Of a DNA stretch of 20,931 nucleotides, positions 1-13,811 are shown piece by piece (position 1 is the stretch's first letter; the number at the start of each line of letters is the position of its first letter). The stretch is from NCBI GenBank assembly GCA_958430865.1, contig CAUDNR010004478.1:29884-50814 (forward strand), written 5' to 3'. Position numbers and translations under genes: made by a program. The notes under the pieces were generated by a model. It was not told the origin of the DNA and ran no database searches. It saw nothing but the letters and a program-made list of their open reading frames with translations. Source of the DNA: Entrophospora sp. SA101. Its lineage: Eukaryota > Glomeromycota > Glomeromycetes > Entrophosporales > Entrophosporaceae.

Positions 1-9
1 TTTATATAG

Positions 10-513
10 ATTGTTTTCAACAGACTTTCACGTTTGGCTTTGAGGGATATTGTTGATGTGAGATTACGTGAGGTTCAAGAAAGATTAAATGATAAACAGA
101 TTACTATTGATATTGACGGACATGCAAAAGCATGGTTAGCAACAAATGGTTATGATCCTGTTTATGGTATGTAGAAATTTCACACTGTATGATTTTCAAT
201 AAGTCTACTGGAACAATTTAGGTAAATAGCTAATTAATAATAATCAATAGGTGCCAGACCGCTTAATAGGTTGATTCAAAAGAAGATACTTAATCCTTTA
301 GCAATGAATTTAATAGAGGTAACAATAGATAATTCACTTTTGTAAAAAAATTATAGTTAGTAATAATTTATATTTTAATAGGGATCTATCAAAAGTCATG
401 AAGTAGCAAGAATACGAACAATAAAATTGAATGATTTAGAAGATGATCTAATTATTGAAAAAAATCATGAGGTCTCATCACCATCATCATCATTTAATGA
501 AATTACCAATTAA
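10..513 (+). CDS. HSP78: ClpB/Hsp78-type AAA+ disaggregase, C-terminal end (5' partial)
   Basis: This is the last part of a ClpB-family ATPase, which extracts and refolds aggregated proteins together with Hsp70. Three exons are visible: 10-166, 251-318 and 382-513 (TAA), with GT-AG introns between them; an intron 3' end (tatag) precedes position 10. The peptide opens with IVFNRLSRLALRDIVDVR, the end of the second AAA+ domain. It continues with GYDPVYGARPLNRLIQKK, the sensor-2 GARP motif of the D2 small domain, and ends in a short Ser-rich acidic tail. The YDPVYGARP form is closer to bacterial ClpB and mitochondrial Hsp78 than to cytosolic Hsp104, so a mitochondrial matrix role is inferred. 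The N-terminus, both Walker A sites and the middle domain lie outside the window, so targeting cannot be checked. The family call is firm; the Hsp78 versus Hsp104 call is probable. Confidence 0.9.
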
Positions 514-1206
514 ATCAAATATATTTTTTCAAAAAGATGCTTCAGATATACACTTCTCTATTATGGATTTCAAATTGGTTGGAGGCCATTCTTATGGACC
601 TTTTTTTTAAAAGTATCTTGAAAGATATTCAAGTCTTACATTTTTTACATTCTTATAAAATCTTTGTTTATTGTTTATTGGTATTGTAAAAAAAACTTTT
701 TTGGCACAAATATATTTGGAATAAAAAATTAAATTCATCTATCCCCTTCCTTACCTGTTTTACATCATGATGCAATTTTATAATTTAAGATCCTGATGTT
801 AATAGTATTATCTAGGGGAGCATAGTGGAATTTTGTTTTTGATCGACATTCGAAATTATCACGTTACACGACCTACACAATCTTTATTATACGGAAAATA
901 CAAAATAATTTAATTGTCATTATTTAGAATCTGGACTTTGCTCTTAGATGGAAAAGAAAAAATTATAATAAGATTATACTGGCATTTATTTCAGATTACA
1001 TATACTAGGAAGAAAATCAAAATCCTTTTGCAAATGAACAGATTATGCAAACATATGGTATGCAATAGACAGGTGTGACTGTAATTTGAGATCTACATTT
1101 ATCTGTTGATTCTTGATTCAGGTGCATGAGATCATGGCTGTGAACCATTATCTGATCAATCAACATGTTTGTTACAAAATCATCGGTGAACATTCAATGT
1201 GTTCTA
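514..1206. other. Intergenic, AT-rich, no gene seen
   Basis: This stretch holds the 3' flank of the disaggregase gene and no open frame of note. At 819-850 there is a GAGCATAGTGGAATTTTG motif that recurs, slightly changed, near 1961-1978. GATCGACATT (841-850) recurs inverted as AATGTCGATC near 2000. The two sites may mark the ends of an inserted segment that contains the helicase fragment. Confidence 0.5.
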
Positions 1207-1430
1207 AATTGTTAAGAACATGTACCTATGCAACTACATGTTTATTTTTATACCATATATCTTTCTTTTTTTAATGCTACGTGGATATGTTTATTGTCAT
1301 GTCATCCATGCTGCAATGTTAACATGTGTTCCTACATGTGTTCCTATGCCCATCATTGATTGTTGTTTCTGTCAATCAATGTGTTTGAAATTGTTAAGAA
1401 CATGTATCTATGCAACTATGTGTTTATTTA
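1207..1430. repeat. Two direct copies of a ~43-bp segment, 182 bp apart
   Basis: The segment AATTGTTAAGAACATGTA, followed by c/t CTATGCAACTA and tGTTTATTT, occurs at 1207-1249 and again at 1389-1430 with only a few differences. Both copies are preceded by a tcaat-gtgtt block, so the duplicated unit is probably about 180 bp and diverged in the middle. A 79-residue open frame that spans the unit is Cys/Met-rich and looks non-coding. Confidence 0.6.
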
Positions 1431-1459
1431 GTATAATGCATGTTGTTGGGCTTCGATGA

Positions 1460-1873
1460 ACAGCTGATGATATCAATTCTCTCACCTGCAACAACTTACT
1501 ATTCGATGGTGTATGCTCTGATAATATTGTATCTTTGTCTGTGGATGCCTTTAACCATGAAGTGTTTGACAATAGTGATATTCAGTTGAATTTTAAGCAC
1601 CATACCAATCTTCCAAAGGCTATCACATTGCAGGAGGGTGCTTGCATAATGTTCCTAAATAATAAATTGTTTGAACATGGAATATGTAATGGGACAATAG
1701 GAGTAATCACCAAAGTAATTGATGATAATAATGTTGAGGTTGCTTTTCACACAGCTAACAATATTGTAAAGATAAATGCTCAAAGAGAAATCACATACAC
1801 AGTGAATTCTGATTTAACGGATATGTTTGTTCCAAAAAATTTTTCTGCTAAATTGGAATATCCGCAAAATTGA
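1460..1873 (+). pseudogene. PIF1/Helitron-type helicase, C-terminal fragment
   Basis: An open frame that begins right after an in-frame TGA at 1457 and ends at TGA 1871-1873 encodes about 137 residues. It has the hallmark of the PIF1 helicase 2B/SH3-like region: LPKAITLQEGACIMFLNN, then GICNGTIGVITKV, the segment after the Rep/RecA core where these proteins read 'L.L..GA.V.L..N....G..NG..G.V'. No Walker A, no conserved ATPase motifs, no usable upstream exon and no convincing ATG are present, so this is a remnant. Such fragments are usually left by Helitrons or by PIF1-like gene families that are abundant in Rhizophagus. It could instead be the last exon of a gene whose other exons were deleted. 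Family recognition is good; the pseudogene status is an inference from the missing core. Confidence 0.75.
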
Positions 1874-2060
1874 GAAAGTTGTAAAATCACGGGATCATGT
1901 GACACGGGCCATAATTTATTAATATATATATAGGGAATTGTTATTCGCACCCCATTTTTAGCATAGTGGAATTTCGTAATTATCATGAATGTGACTTAAA
2001 ATGTCGATCTTTTTTATATTGTGTAATGGTAATTTTAAAGTACTTTTCAATGGGACACGT

Positions 2061-2113
2061 GAAAAGGACGGGGGACGGCCAGGTGTGGCTTGAATCCGTC
2101 CCCCGTCCTTTTC
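2061..2113. repeat. Perfect 18-bp inverted repeat with 17-nt loop (GGACGGGG-type)
   Basis: The arm at 2061-2078 (gaaaaggacgggggacgg) is the exact reverse complement of 2096-2113, separated by 17 nt. More copies of the ggacgg core follow at about 2136-2145 and 2199-2205, and an inverted one at 2169-2175. The block 2051-2206 is GC-rich in an otherwise AT-rich spacer, about 380 bp upstream of the methyltransferase ATG. Confidence 0.85.
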
Positions 2114-2206
2114 TATTATTCATGGGGAAGGACGGATGAAAAGGGGACTGGTTACTGCGCCATTACTCCCCGTCCCTAATGTTTTCTTAAAAAGGACGGG
2201 CATTAA

Positions 2207-2584
2207 ATAATAATAATACTTACAATATTGTATAATACAGTCAGGGATATTTCCGTATCAGGATTCGATTCCAGAATAGTCCGCAGATCAATTCATTATA
2301 TGTTACGAGATACTTGTTATATCTATGTTACATTTTCTAATAATTGAAAAATGTGACAAAATCGTATGTGAGTCAAATCTATCCATGTTAATGTGGGTAA
2401 TGTTGATGTTTTTGAATATCTAACTTTTGTATATATAGAAAGCTCCAAGAGTATTTTCATTAGAAAGCTTTAATATTAATGGCACAATTTTATTTTATGT
2501 TTTAAAAAAAAACGGTTGGTTACACGATTAGGAATTTTTTTGATCAATTTCAAAAAAAAATTATTTTGATAAATAATTGTTATT
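2207..2584. other. 5' flank of the methyltransferase gene
   Basis: This AT-rich sequence leads up to the ATG at 2585. It carries TA followed by CAGTCAGGGATATTTCC (2238-2254), a motif that looks like one end of a pogo-type element and recurs inverted near 13327 and 13928. No TATA box or other promoter element could be assigned with confidence. Confidence 0.4.
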
Positions 2585-6508
<3,924 letters not shown>

Positions 6509-7514
6509 ATGATAATTTTAAAAAATAATATACACAATATCTAGACAAAAGCATTGGATCTTAAATTTATAAAAAAAATCATATCATTCACTATGTAGCT
6601 TAGGTTTTGATCCAAAAAACTTTTTCAGTGAAAAAAGTTTATTTATTTATAAATAAAAAAAATTAATAAATCAGTATCTAACTTAGTTGGCCAGCCATTA
6701 CTATTGCTAGAAATACATTCATAAAAATTCGGATCCAATCTTCCAATTTTTTCTTGATCTGTCTATTAATATTAGCTGGATTTTTGCTTTTTAGGTGTTA
6801 CATTGTAAGGTGTTGATTTTTTGAGATTTTGGAATATTTTTAATGGTGTATATGCTGTATACTGAAGACTATTCTTGAGCATACATGTAGAAATTGTGCC
6901 AATTCCACCCCATGCACCAGATGGATGACAGAAGTATTCCTGTTCCATCTTCAATTGTCAGGAATTCTGTCTCACCAAACATACAGCATGCATCAAATCG
7001 AAATGATAGTATAAATTTCCATCATTTAACAAACCATCAAATGCTTGTAACCAGCAAATATAACAAGAAGCACATCTATTATATAGCAAGATTAATGCCC
7101 CCATTGGATTATATTATTCCGAGGACGAATCTCATCTGAATTTAATTCATCATTTTTCAATAAAGACACAAGTGTAGGTTTTTAATTGTTGTAATATCTT
7201 CAGATTTTAAAAATAATTCTAATTAAATTTTAAAAATAGTCTTGAATGATTGACTTTTGAATGATATGTTATAATTTATATTCTGTTGGATCCCATTACA
7301 ATAATAATTAATTAAAAAAAAGTCAATTTTGTATATTTCTTCTTCAAAGAAAGTAACGCCATTTTCAGATATTTTTACTCAATTATTTGATAATGCTGCT
7401 TTAAAATAAGATCTTGCTTTTAAATTGAATGAGCTTTAAAAGCATTTACATCTAGGTCTTTTTAAACAATTCAACATGTGGCATAGAGTCAATGGTTTTA
7501 ACAAATGACAACTA
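6509..7514. other. Intergenic spacer with a terminal hairpin and an unrecognised minus-strand coding-like remnant
   Basis: A hairpin, AAACTTTTT-cagtg-AAAAAGTTT (about 6617-6639), lies 110 bp past the methyltransferase stop, in the likely 3' UTR. On the minus strand, 7110-6772 can be read in two frames as CWLQAFDGLLNDGNLYYHFD and then EQEYFCHPSGAWGGIGTIST, split by a stop. The composition looks protein-like, but no family is recognised, so it is left as a possible decayed exon. The rest is AT-rich and shows nothing. Confidence 0.35.
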
Positions 7515-7516
7515 TA

Positions 7517-7916
7517 CATTAAATCTCTCTATGTAAAGACCCCATTTAACCCGAAAGCGCCAAAATCTATCAAGAAGTTTTTTTCGTATAACTTCATATT
7601 AATATGAATACCAGTTATATCGTCTTACTAAAGTCCCATTTATTTTAAATTTACCTCATTATGCCGAAACACATGATCACTGCTTTAGAGAAAAAAGAAA
7701 TTTTAAGAAAGGACAAAAACCTGAATTATCCAAATTTCATGGCCTTAAGTAATTTTAAATCTACATTTTATATTAAATTTTCCCTAGAACAATTTGCTGA
7801 TTATTACTTTTTATTACTATTTATTACTAATAAATTCGGCATATGTATAAACCGAAACATCGCTGTAGCGACATAAATGCCTCAGATAAATGTTTCGTTA
7901 TATAGAGGATTTATTG
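7517..7916. mobile_element. Candidate 400-bp pogo-like element with degenerate TIRs
   Basis: The left end CATTAAATCTCTCTATGTAA (from 7517, preceded by TA) pairs with the right end, whose reverse complement reads CAATAAATCCTCTATATAAC (ending 7916). The shared pattern C-A-t-TAAATC-ctctatrtAA-gA is of the kind seen at Tc1/mariner-pogo termini. The target duplication is not perfect (TA left, AC right). Between the ends lies a short frame, 7661-7876, beginning MPKHMITALEKKEILRKDKN. Confidence 0.55.
7661..7876 (+). pseudogene. Possible pogo/Fot-type transposase N-terminus remnant
   Basis: This 71-residue frame starts at ATG 7661 and ends at TAA 7874-7876, inside a pair of degenerate terminal inverted repeats. 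Its first 20 residues, MPKHMITALEKKEILRKDKN, resemble the start of pogo/Fot1-type transposases, which open with a basic MPK.. and a helix-turn-helix with a pattern like 'LT...K.EI....'. A segment FSLEQFADYY could be the displaced next helix. There is no DDE domain, so the protein would be inactive if made. The similarity is short and weak, so the assignment rests mainly on the flanking repeats. It could also be a chance frame in AT-rich DNA. Confidence 0.35.
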
Positions 7917-8336
7917 ACTCGTTTGTTTTTATTTCATATGTTTGAGAACTTCGGGTTCGGTTTATAAACCACCAGTTTGACTAGTGAGCCCCGCCGACCG
8001 GCAGTTTACTATTGCGGTTTGAACACAATTTTAATCGTAATTTTATAATCACCATTATCATTTTTCATCAGTATGATTTAGTGTTCCATGTCGCAATCCA
8101 AAAAAGGGTCGTAAAGGCGGTTGCAATCATTTTTATATTACGCAAAGATGGTAGCAACCATCATCAAAAGTTGCAGTCGGTATCCTTAGTATGATTTTTT
8201 AAAGTGCCAGTCGAAATTTTTCCCAATCCACTATATGGGTCGCACAAATACGGAACTTCTAAATTTTGTAAAATATTCATCTACTTTCGAAGTAATTCTA
8301 ATGATTTGTAAATTATTAGGAATTTAAACGATTGAT

Positions 8337-8369
8337 AATGATTATGATTATGATTATGATTATGATTAT
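8337..8369. repeat. (ATGATT)n microsatellite
   Basis: About five uninterrupted ATGATT hexamers. The His/Asn-repeat open frame on the minus strand is a by-product. Confidence 0.85.
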
Positions 8370-8542
8370 GGAATGGAAGGTATAAAATTAATGTCATGTA
8401 TTCGAGTTGAATTATTGATGAAATATTATTCAAAAATTTGAACAATTGAAGTTGAAAATGCAGCATTATCAATTCTCCTTAAAAAAAAATTTTTCACAAA
8501 AATATCGACAAAAACCTGCTGTCAAATTGGAGGTTTGAATCG

Positions 8543-8676
8543 GGTATTGGTATTGGTATTGGTATTGGTATTGGTATTGGTATTGGCATTGGTATTGGCA
8601 TTGGTATTGGTATTGGTATTGGTATTGGTATTGGTATTGGTATTGGTATTGGTATTGGTATTGGTATTGGTATTGG
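8543..8676. repeat. (GGTATT)22 hexanucleotide microsatellite
   Basis: About 22 hexamers run almost without interruption; two units read GGCATT (near 8585 and 8597). It is followed by a degenerate ggcagta trinucleotide-like tail to about 8710. Because the unit has no stop in several frames, long Ile-Pro, Asn-Thr and Val-Leu open frames appear on both strands; none is judged a gene. Confidence 0.95.
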
Positions 8677-8933
8677 AAATTGCAGTGGCAGTAATGGCAG
8701 TAGTAATAATATACATCTTTTATTTGAGGGGAAAAAATTAATTAGAAAAAAAAAATTCAAAATTCACTATAAATGGACCAGATCAATGAAAATTAACTAT
8801 ATACGTTTAATTCAGTTTCAAACCGGAGTTCGAACTGGCTTAATCATAAACCGCGGTTTGAAATATGTAAACCAACCCGTATCAGTTAAGTTTCAAGCCG
8901 CGGTTAAACCGTTCCGGGCCGAACCGTTCCCAT

Positions 8934-9195
8934 AATTAGTTATATTAGATAATTTCACCGATTAATTTATATACTTCATATTCTCCAATAAATTTATTAT
9001 TATGATTTTTTAAGATTCAAATTCTTTTCATACATAATGATTCTCATCATTAGTACTATTAATTAATGTAGAGTAATTTTGTTTTTAAAATAAAAAAGGT
9101 CTTTACTTTCTCACCAATCAATTCTCTAAAGGTAATAAAAAGACTATGTTCTATTTTATATAGCCTTTTTTATTAATCACGTTATTTTATTATAT
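8934..9195. other. AT-rich spacer, nothing recognised
   Basis: No open frame, repeat or RNA gene is supported here. A weak complementary pair (aaaggtctttac near 9098; gtaataaaaagact near 9132) may form a hairpin. Confidence 0.5.
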
Positions 9196-9283
9196 GAACG
9201 CCCGTTATTATTATAAGAACATCCCGTTATACGGACATTTTTTGCTTGTCCCCAGGAGCGTTCTTATAACGGGAGTGACCTTA
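9196..9283. mobile_element. Solo TIR-like hairpin of a pogo-type element
   Basis: CCCGTTATtattatAAGAAC (9201-9220) and GTTCTTATAACGGG (about 9261-9274) are inverted copies apart from a 6-nt insertion. The outer sequence, read inward from the right, is GGTCACTCCCGTTATAAGAA, which matches the general look of pogo/Tigger termini. No transposase lies nearby, so this is probably an isolated end or a tiny MITE. Confidence 0.5.
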
Positions 9284-9640
9284 TATATTAATGGTGTTAA
9301 AAAATAGAAAAATTGAAATGTGAATATCTTTACCTATAGAGGAAATAATTTACAAGATAAACATATTTCTAAAACCTTCAACAATTTCATTATGTGCGCG
9401 CTTTTTTCCTGCAATCAACAACAAAATTTTCTTTTTAAAGAGACTGATTTGGCTGAAAAAAAAAATTTTTTTTAATTAAAAAAGGGGGGCATTTCTATTA
9501 CTATTATTATATTTTTCTTTCCTAAAAAAATTGATAATTATTATATACATCTTCGTTGTATGTCAGTATCTAGAATTAAAATTGAGATGGTTTCTTCATG
9601 ATCATATAGTTTCTTAATATCTTTTGTTTACGAACTTTTG
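9284..9640. other. AT-rich spacer, nothing recognised
   Basis: Only homopolymer tracts and a short gtgcgcgc run near 9395 were seen. Confidence 0.5.
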
Positions 9641-9651
9641 GACGAAATTAA

Positions 9652-9679
9652 TGGTGTGGTATCAACAACACCACACCAC
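9652..9679. repeat. 9-bp hairpin TGGTGTGGT / ACCACACCA
   Basis: The two arms are perfect complements around a 9-nt loop, and a further caccac follows. It lies just before the 15-bp minisatellite. Confidence 0.7.
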
Positions 9680-9824
9680 TATCGGTACACCATACCATTG
9701 ACAGCATTATTATGATAAAGGACAACATTATTACTACTTTCACCTCCATCAACAATACCAGCATCGGCAATGTAAGCAGCACTGCCAGCGATGATAACAA
9801 TAATATTACCAATACTAACAGCAA

Positions 9825-9976
9825 TACCAACGTCAACAATACCAACGTCAACAATACCAACGTCAACAATACCAACGTCAACAATACCAGCCCGGCAATG
9901 CCAACATCAACAATGCCAACAATACCAACGTCAACAATACCAACGTCAACAATACCAACGTCAACAATACCAACGT
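9825..9976. repeat. 15-bp minisatellite (unit ACCAACGTCAACAAT)
   Basis: About ten units run with two internal breaks around 9885-9925, where the phase shifts by one base and units read accagcccggcaatgcc. The unit is a multiple of three without stops, which creates a 135-residue frame at 9712-10119 (NTNVN repeats turning into TIPTS repeats at the phase shift), a second overlapping frame and an antisense frame. The phase shift changes the repeat peptide halfway through, which argues against coding. Confidence 0.85.
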
Positions 9977-10119
9977 TGGAAACACTGCCAGCAACAAATA
10001 TAACAAATTATATTGTTGTTGATAGCATTAATAGATGTCAGAAGTTTTGCTGCTTCTTTCATCTATTTGAAGTATGGATGATAAAGCTTACTGTTTTGGA
10101 TATTGAAAACAATATGTAA

Positions 10120-10857
10120 TTGTTTTCAATGATGGTGCGTGTTCATGATACTTTCCCCCATGAAAGGGCTATTTTTCAGCAAGTTTTGCGCAGAGAGAGA
10201 TAAATGAGCTTTTAAGAGTCGACTATTAATTACCGAATATTGTTTTGGCGTCGTTGTGATAATGGTGTTTGCTTGGCATCCTCGCATTCATCATATTGAT
10301 GAGTGTATTCAATATATCATGTTGATAGCTATTGCGCCCCATTTTGAAAGCTATCACTCCAATAATTGGTGATGATTCTGATTATTTGATAACTTGAAAG
10401 TTATCTATCTCAACAAAAATTAGGACAAACAAATAAATATTCAAAGAAGAACTAATCCAAAATGAAATATATAGTTTGAAAAATAATAATTAGAAAAAAA
10501 AAATAATAATTTAAATATAAGAACTATTAAAAATTATTCTCACTGTATATGTAAATGTATATAATGTTTCCCATTTTATTTATTTTTTAAATCAATAAAA
10601 AAAAAATCAAGAGCAAATAAAATTATCAATTTTTGAATTGAACCGTTTCTTCATTTGTATTATTATTAATATTATCCTTTGACTTGATTTTTCTTCGGTA
10701 CAAAATATTAATATTTGCATAGTAATAGTAATAGTGAGTGATAAAGATAAAAAAATGCAAATTACAAAAAAGGAAAAATACTGTCGTACTTGTTTCACCC
10801 AAAATAAATATAAATCCATGTTTAAAACCCATTTAAGCCATTTGTAAAATTTGTGAA
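10120..10857. other. 5' flank of the Tls1-family gene, no other gene seen
   Basis: This AT-rich spacer includes moderately GC-balanced sequence at 10130-10340 with no convincing frame, then A/T runs up to the ATG at 10858. No promoter motif could be assigned. Confidence 0.45.
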
Positions 10858-12287
10858 ATGTCTAAAAAAAATCGTAATTATCGCAAGAAAACTAAATCGG
10901 AAGAGGAAGAGGAAACTTTGGCACAAATTGAGTAAATAAATAATTTATTTTTTTTGAGAAAAATGATTTAAAAAAAATTTATCAGCCTTGTTTTAAAATA
11001 TTTTAGTGAAACATTAGATGATCTTGAAGAGCTTCGAAAGTTTCGTAAGAAACCTCAAGGCATTGATGTGGAAAAATTATTAAAAGGTGAATCAAAAAAA
11101 AAAAAGAAAAAAGATGATGAAAATTGGAAGCAAAATACTGGCGAAACTATAGATTCAAATGATAATAATAAAGAGTATGAATGTAATTTCGTGTTTATTT
11201 TTTACTTTTTGAAATTTGATGACATTAATCAATCATTGATTTTTCTTTTTAAAAAAAAAATAAAGTGAAGAAGAAGATGATGAAACTGTTGCAAAGAAAA
11301 AAATCATGCTGGATTCCTTTACCAAACAAACCAATACTCTTGATGTTGACAAACACATGTAATATTTAATTAATTAATTAAAAATAATATATATATATTG
11401 CAAAATGAGAAACAATAATCAATTTACAATTTCTCAGGATGGCATATATTGAGGAAGAAATGCGAAAGCGTAAAGGACAAAAGGATAAATCAAATCAAGA
11501 AGAAGACAAAGAACAAAATGGTCCCGCAGACCCTCGTGATGAGCTTTTTCAACCACCAGATCATCTACGGGTATTATCACCATTATCATTGTTAACAATC
11601 ATGTAAATATTTGATAAATTGGTTCATAAAAAATAATTTCATATAGATTGAAAGTAAACCGATATCAGAAGGCAATGTTCAATTATCTACAACCATGCTT
11701 ACTGCAATACCAGAAGTTGATTTAGGAATAGAGTTTGTGTTTAGAATTAATTATTTGTTTAATTTATTTATGACAAAAATATTTTTTTTAAAAAAAAATG
11801 CTAATGAAATTTATTTTCTACAAGTGTACGACTTAAAAATATTGAGGAAACTGAGAAGGCAAAAAGAAAATTATTGGAAAAAAGACATCAAAAACCAAAA
11901 GTTGAAAAGGATTCAGTAAATGAAATTTATTCATTGCAATTGATAATAATTATTTAATATATCTATATACATATATTAATCACTGCTATTTATTGAAATT
12001 GTCATTTTATAGTTTGAGGGATCTAGTTTTTCGGCAACTAACAGATGTAAGTAAAAGTAAATTTTGTTGATAAAAAAACCATATATTGTTAAGTTATCAT
12101 GTTCCAAAATCTTCTTGGATTTTTAGTTTATCGCACACGTCCAACTGTGAGTGACCATGAAAGAATTAACAATGGGGGTGACCAATCAAATCACAACTCA
12201 TCAAATAATAATAAGCATGGTGCTCGAAGAGAAATAGCAACAGATGATATAGTTGCTGAACGTTTTAAGAAAAGATTAAGACGCTAA
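10858..12287 (+). CDS. TLS1: Tls1/C9orf78 (HCA59)-family splicing factor, 8 exons
   Basis: This family binds the spliceosomal helicase Brr2. Fission yeast Tls1 affects splicing of shelterin transcripts, and human C9orf78 affects 3' splice-site choice; the protein acts in the nucleus. Exons: 10858-10931, 11007-11174, 11266-11358, 11438-11570, 11647-11732, 11825-11915, 12013-12046, 12127-12287; 279 residues against 289 in human. It reads MSKKNRNYRKKTKSEEEEE at the start, a Lys-rich tract (SKKKKKKDDE), and DSFTKQTNTLDVDKHMMAYI, the family's core. MLTAIPEVDLGIE (about 173-185) corresponds to human MLSGIPEVDLGID, and the C-terminus ATDDIVAERFKKRLRR matches ATDDYHYEKFKKMNRR. All eight exons join in frame with GT-AG introns of 75-97 bp. 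The last coding exon carries an Asn/Ser run (about residues 245-255) that human lacks. No rival function is apparent. Confidence 0.92.
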
Positions 12288-12757
12288 ATCAATAAACAAT
12301 TTTAGTGGCAGGTTTTTTTTTTGTATTTTAAATTCACATTTTCAAATAATACTTGCCATCTAATTACAAACGTTAATATATTTAATTAATAATGATTAAT
12401 TAAATTCTAAGATATTTGTTGGTTTTTACCTTCATCAATAAAAGTAATGTTGTAGCTTGTGGAAATAAAGCAATTCGATAAAATCAATAATGAGGTTTTT
12501 ACTTTTATAAATTTTACATTTTTATGATTATGGTAGTATTCAAAATTTATTTTTTTAAGTGTTTTATTTACACTGCATGTGATACATATTTATAAACAAC
12601 GTTTTTTCAAAAAATATAAAAAAGCAGCATCACCTAATTAAATAATATTAATATCAATAAAGAATTGTTAATAGATTAATTAGATTAATCAATTTATTGT
12701 TTGATTTGATTGCAAATAAAGGCATTACACAGTCTAAAACTTATTTTTCAAATTTTG
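12288..12757. other. 3' flank and spacer, no gene seen
   Basis: A short complementary pair (tggcagg near 12306, cttgcca near 12352) lies just past the stop and may belong to the 3' UTR. The rest is AT-rich and unremarkable. Confidence 0.45.
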
Positions 12758-12910
12758 TACACAGTGAGTCTTGATTTAACGGATATTTTTTCCAGAAAAT
12801 TTATCCGTTAAATCGAGAGATCCGCTAAATCGAAACTTTATCAAATCATGTGATACAAATTAAATGTGTATATACAAAAAAAATTTTTTTTAATAATAAT
12901 ATTCATAAAT

Positions 12911-13129
12911 TCATAAATGCAACATTGTTTTGCTTCTTGTGTGCTTCAATAAGAAATTTCTTAATATATTTTTAATTATTTGAAGATCAACTCCTAAATA
13001 TTTTTGTTGTATATATTTAAGCACATTTTCTGTATTTGTTACAATTGGCTCACTTATCTTATCAACACCCTCATTATCTTTAACTTCAGATTGCCCCACC
13101 ACTATGTTTACAATTTCTTGTTCCATCAT
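12911..13129 (-). pseudogene. Possible transposase C-terminal remnant
   Basis: This 72-residue minus-strand frame lies about 125 bp inside the left terminal repeat of the candidate 4-kb element. It reads MMEQEIVNIVVGQSEVKDNE, then an acidic stretch, and later NVLKYIQQKYLGVDLQIIKN. Pogo/Tigger transposases typically end with an acidic segment followed by a helix pattern of the type 'A...I..F..Q......I..L', close to the inner edge of one TIR. Position, orientation and composition fit that, but no diagnostic residue (DDE or CENP-B HTH) is present. It may equally be a piece of a captured host gene. Confidence 0.35.
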
Positions 13130-13382
13130 TTCATAATAAATTCGTCAGCATTTAAAGAAATAAAAAAAATGACATTATATATAAGTGTCATTGCCAAGAA
13201 ATAGTTAACAATATGTTCAATTAAAAAGTTGTTAATATTTAATATTAATACACTTATTACTAAATATTCCTAGATTGTTTATCATTACAATATTTAGAAA
13301 TTCCATATTTGGTAATGACCCTGACTGTATTTTGATTATATCAAGAGATATGGGGCATGGAAAATAGAAACAGCCCTAACTA

Positions 13383-13811
13383 TGGTTGGCTCGGTCTAAA
13401 GACCTCCTATTGCTGCGCCATGCGGCCAAATTTCAAAATAGCAATTTTGTAATTCGTTCAAAAATGCAATAAATTTTTTTCAAAAAATAGGACTTCACAT
13501 GATTTTAGTTTTCTTACTGCCAAATTTAGATACGATAGTCAAGAGCTAGTCTAAATTTGGTAATAGTTTTCCTAAATTTAGAAATGATCATAGTGGGCAA
13601 ATTCCTCGTGAGCATAGTAAAGTACATGTTTTAAAAAAGAATAGAACTCTACAACAAATAATTTTTTTAAGAAAATCTCTCTATTACATTAAAACTAAAG
13701 ACATATTCTATCAACTAATAGAGCTATTTTTTTAAAAATTATGACAGAAAGTGACTTCTATACTTTTAAAATTTGCCTAAAATTTAGGAGGTCTTTAGAC
13801 CAAGCCAACTA
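13383..13811. mobile_element. 429-bp MITE flanked by TA
   Basis: The left end TGGTTGGCTCGGTCTAAAGA (continuing ccTCCTA) matches the inverted right end at about 13786-13811 with two mismatches over about 26 bp. TA stands on both sides (13381-13382 and 13812-13813). There is no coding capacity; the interior contains gcggccaaatttc and several ccaaattt words. It is nested inside the larger TIR pair. Confidence 0.8.

Larger units (their letters stand above)
7946..8933. repeat. GGTTCGG-type foldback region (two GC-rich inverted ends)
   Basis: Two GC-rich blocks, 7946-8025 and 8817-8933, are built from degenerate ggttcggttt / aaaccg words in an AT-rich setting. Each holds perfect small palindromes (ggtttataaacc near 7960; aaaccgcggttt near 8850). 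The right part of the left block (cagtttactattgcggtttgaa) resembles the reverse complement of the start of the right block, so they look like the arms of one ~1-kb foldback unit. Between them lie the two microsatellites and otherwise featureless sequence. Confidence 0.5.

Noticed and set aside
1220..1459. 79-residue ORF on the plus strand
   Set aside because: Met/Cys/Phe-rich composition, lies on a decayed direct repeat, no domain pattern.
7585..7612. loxP-like ATAACTTCATATTAATATGAA
   Set aside because: Only one partial arm resembles the site; no matching 13-bp inverted partner and no recombinase context.
8494..8760. Ile-Pro, Asn-Thr and Val-Leu repeat ORFs on both strands
   Set aside because: By-products of the stop-free GGTATT hexamer array.
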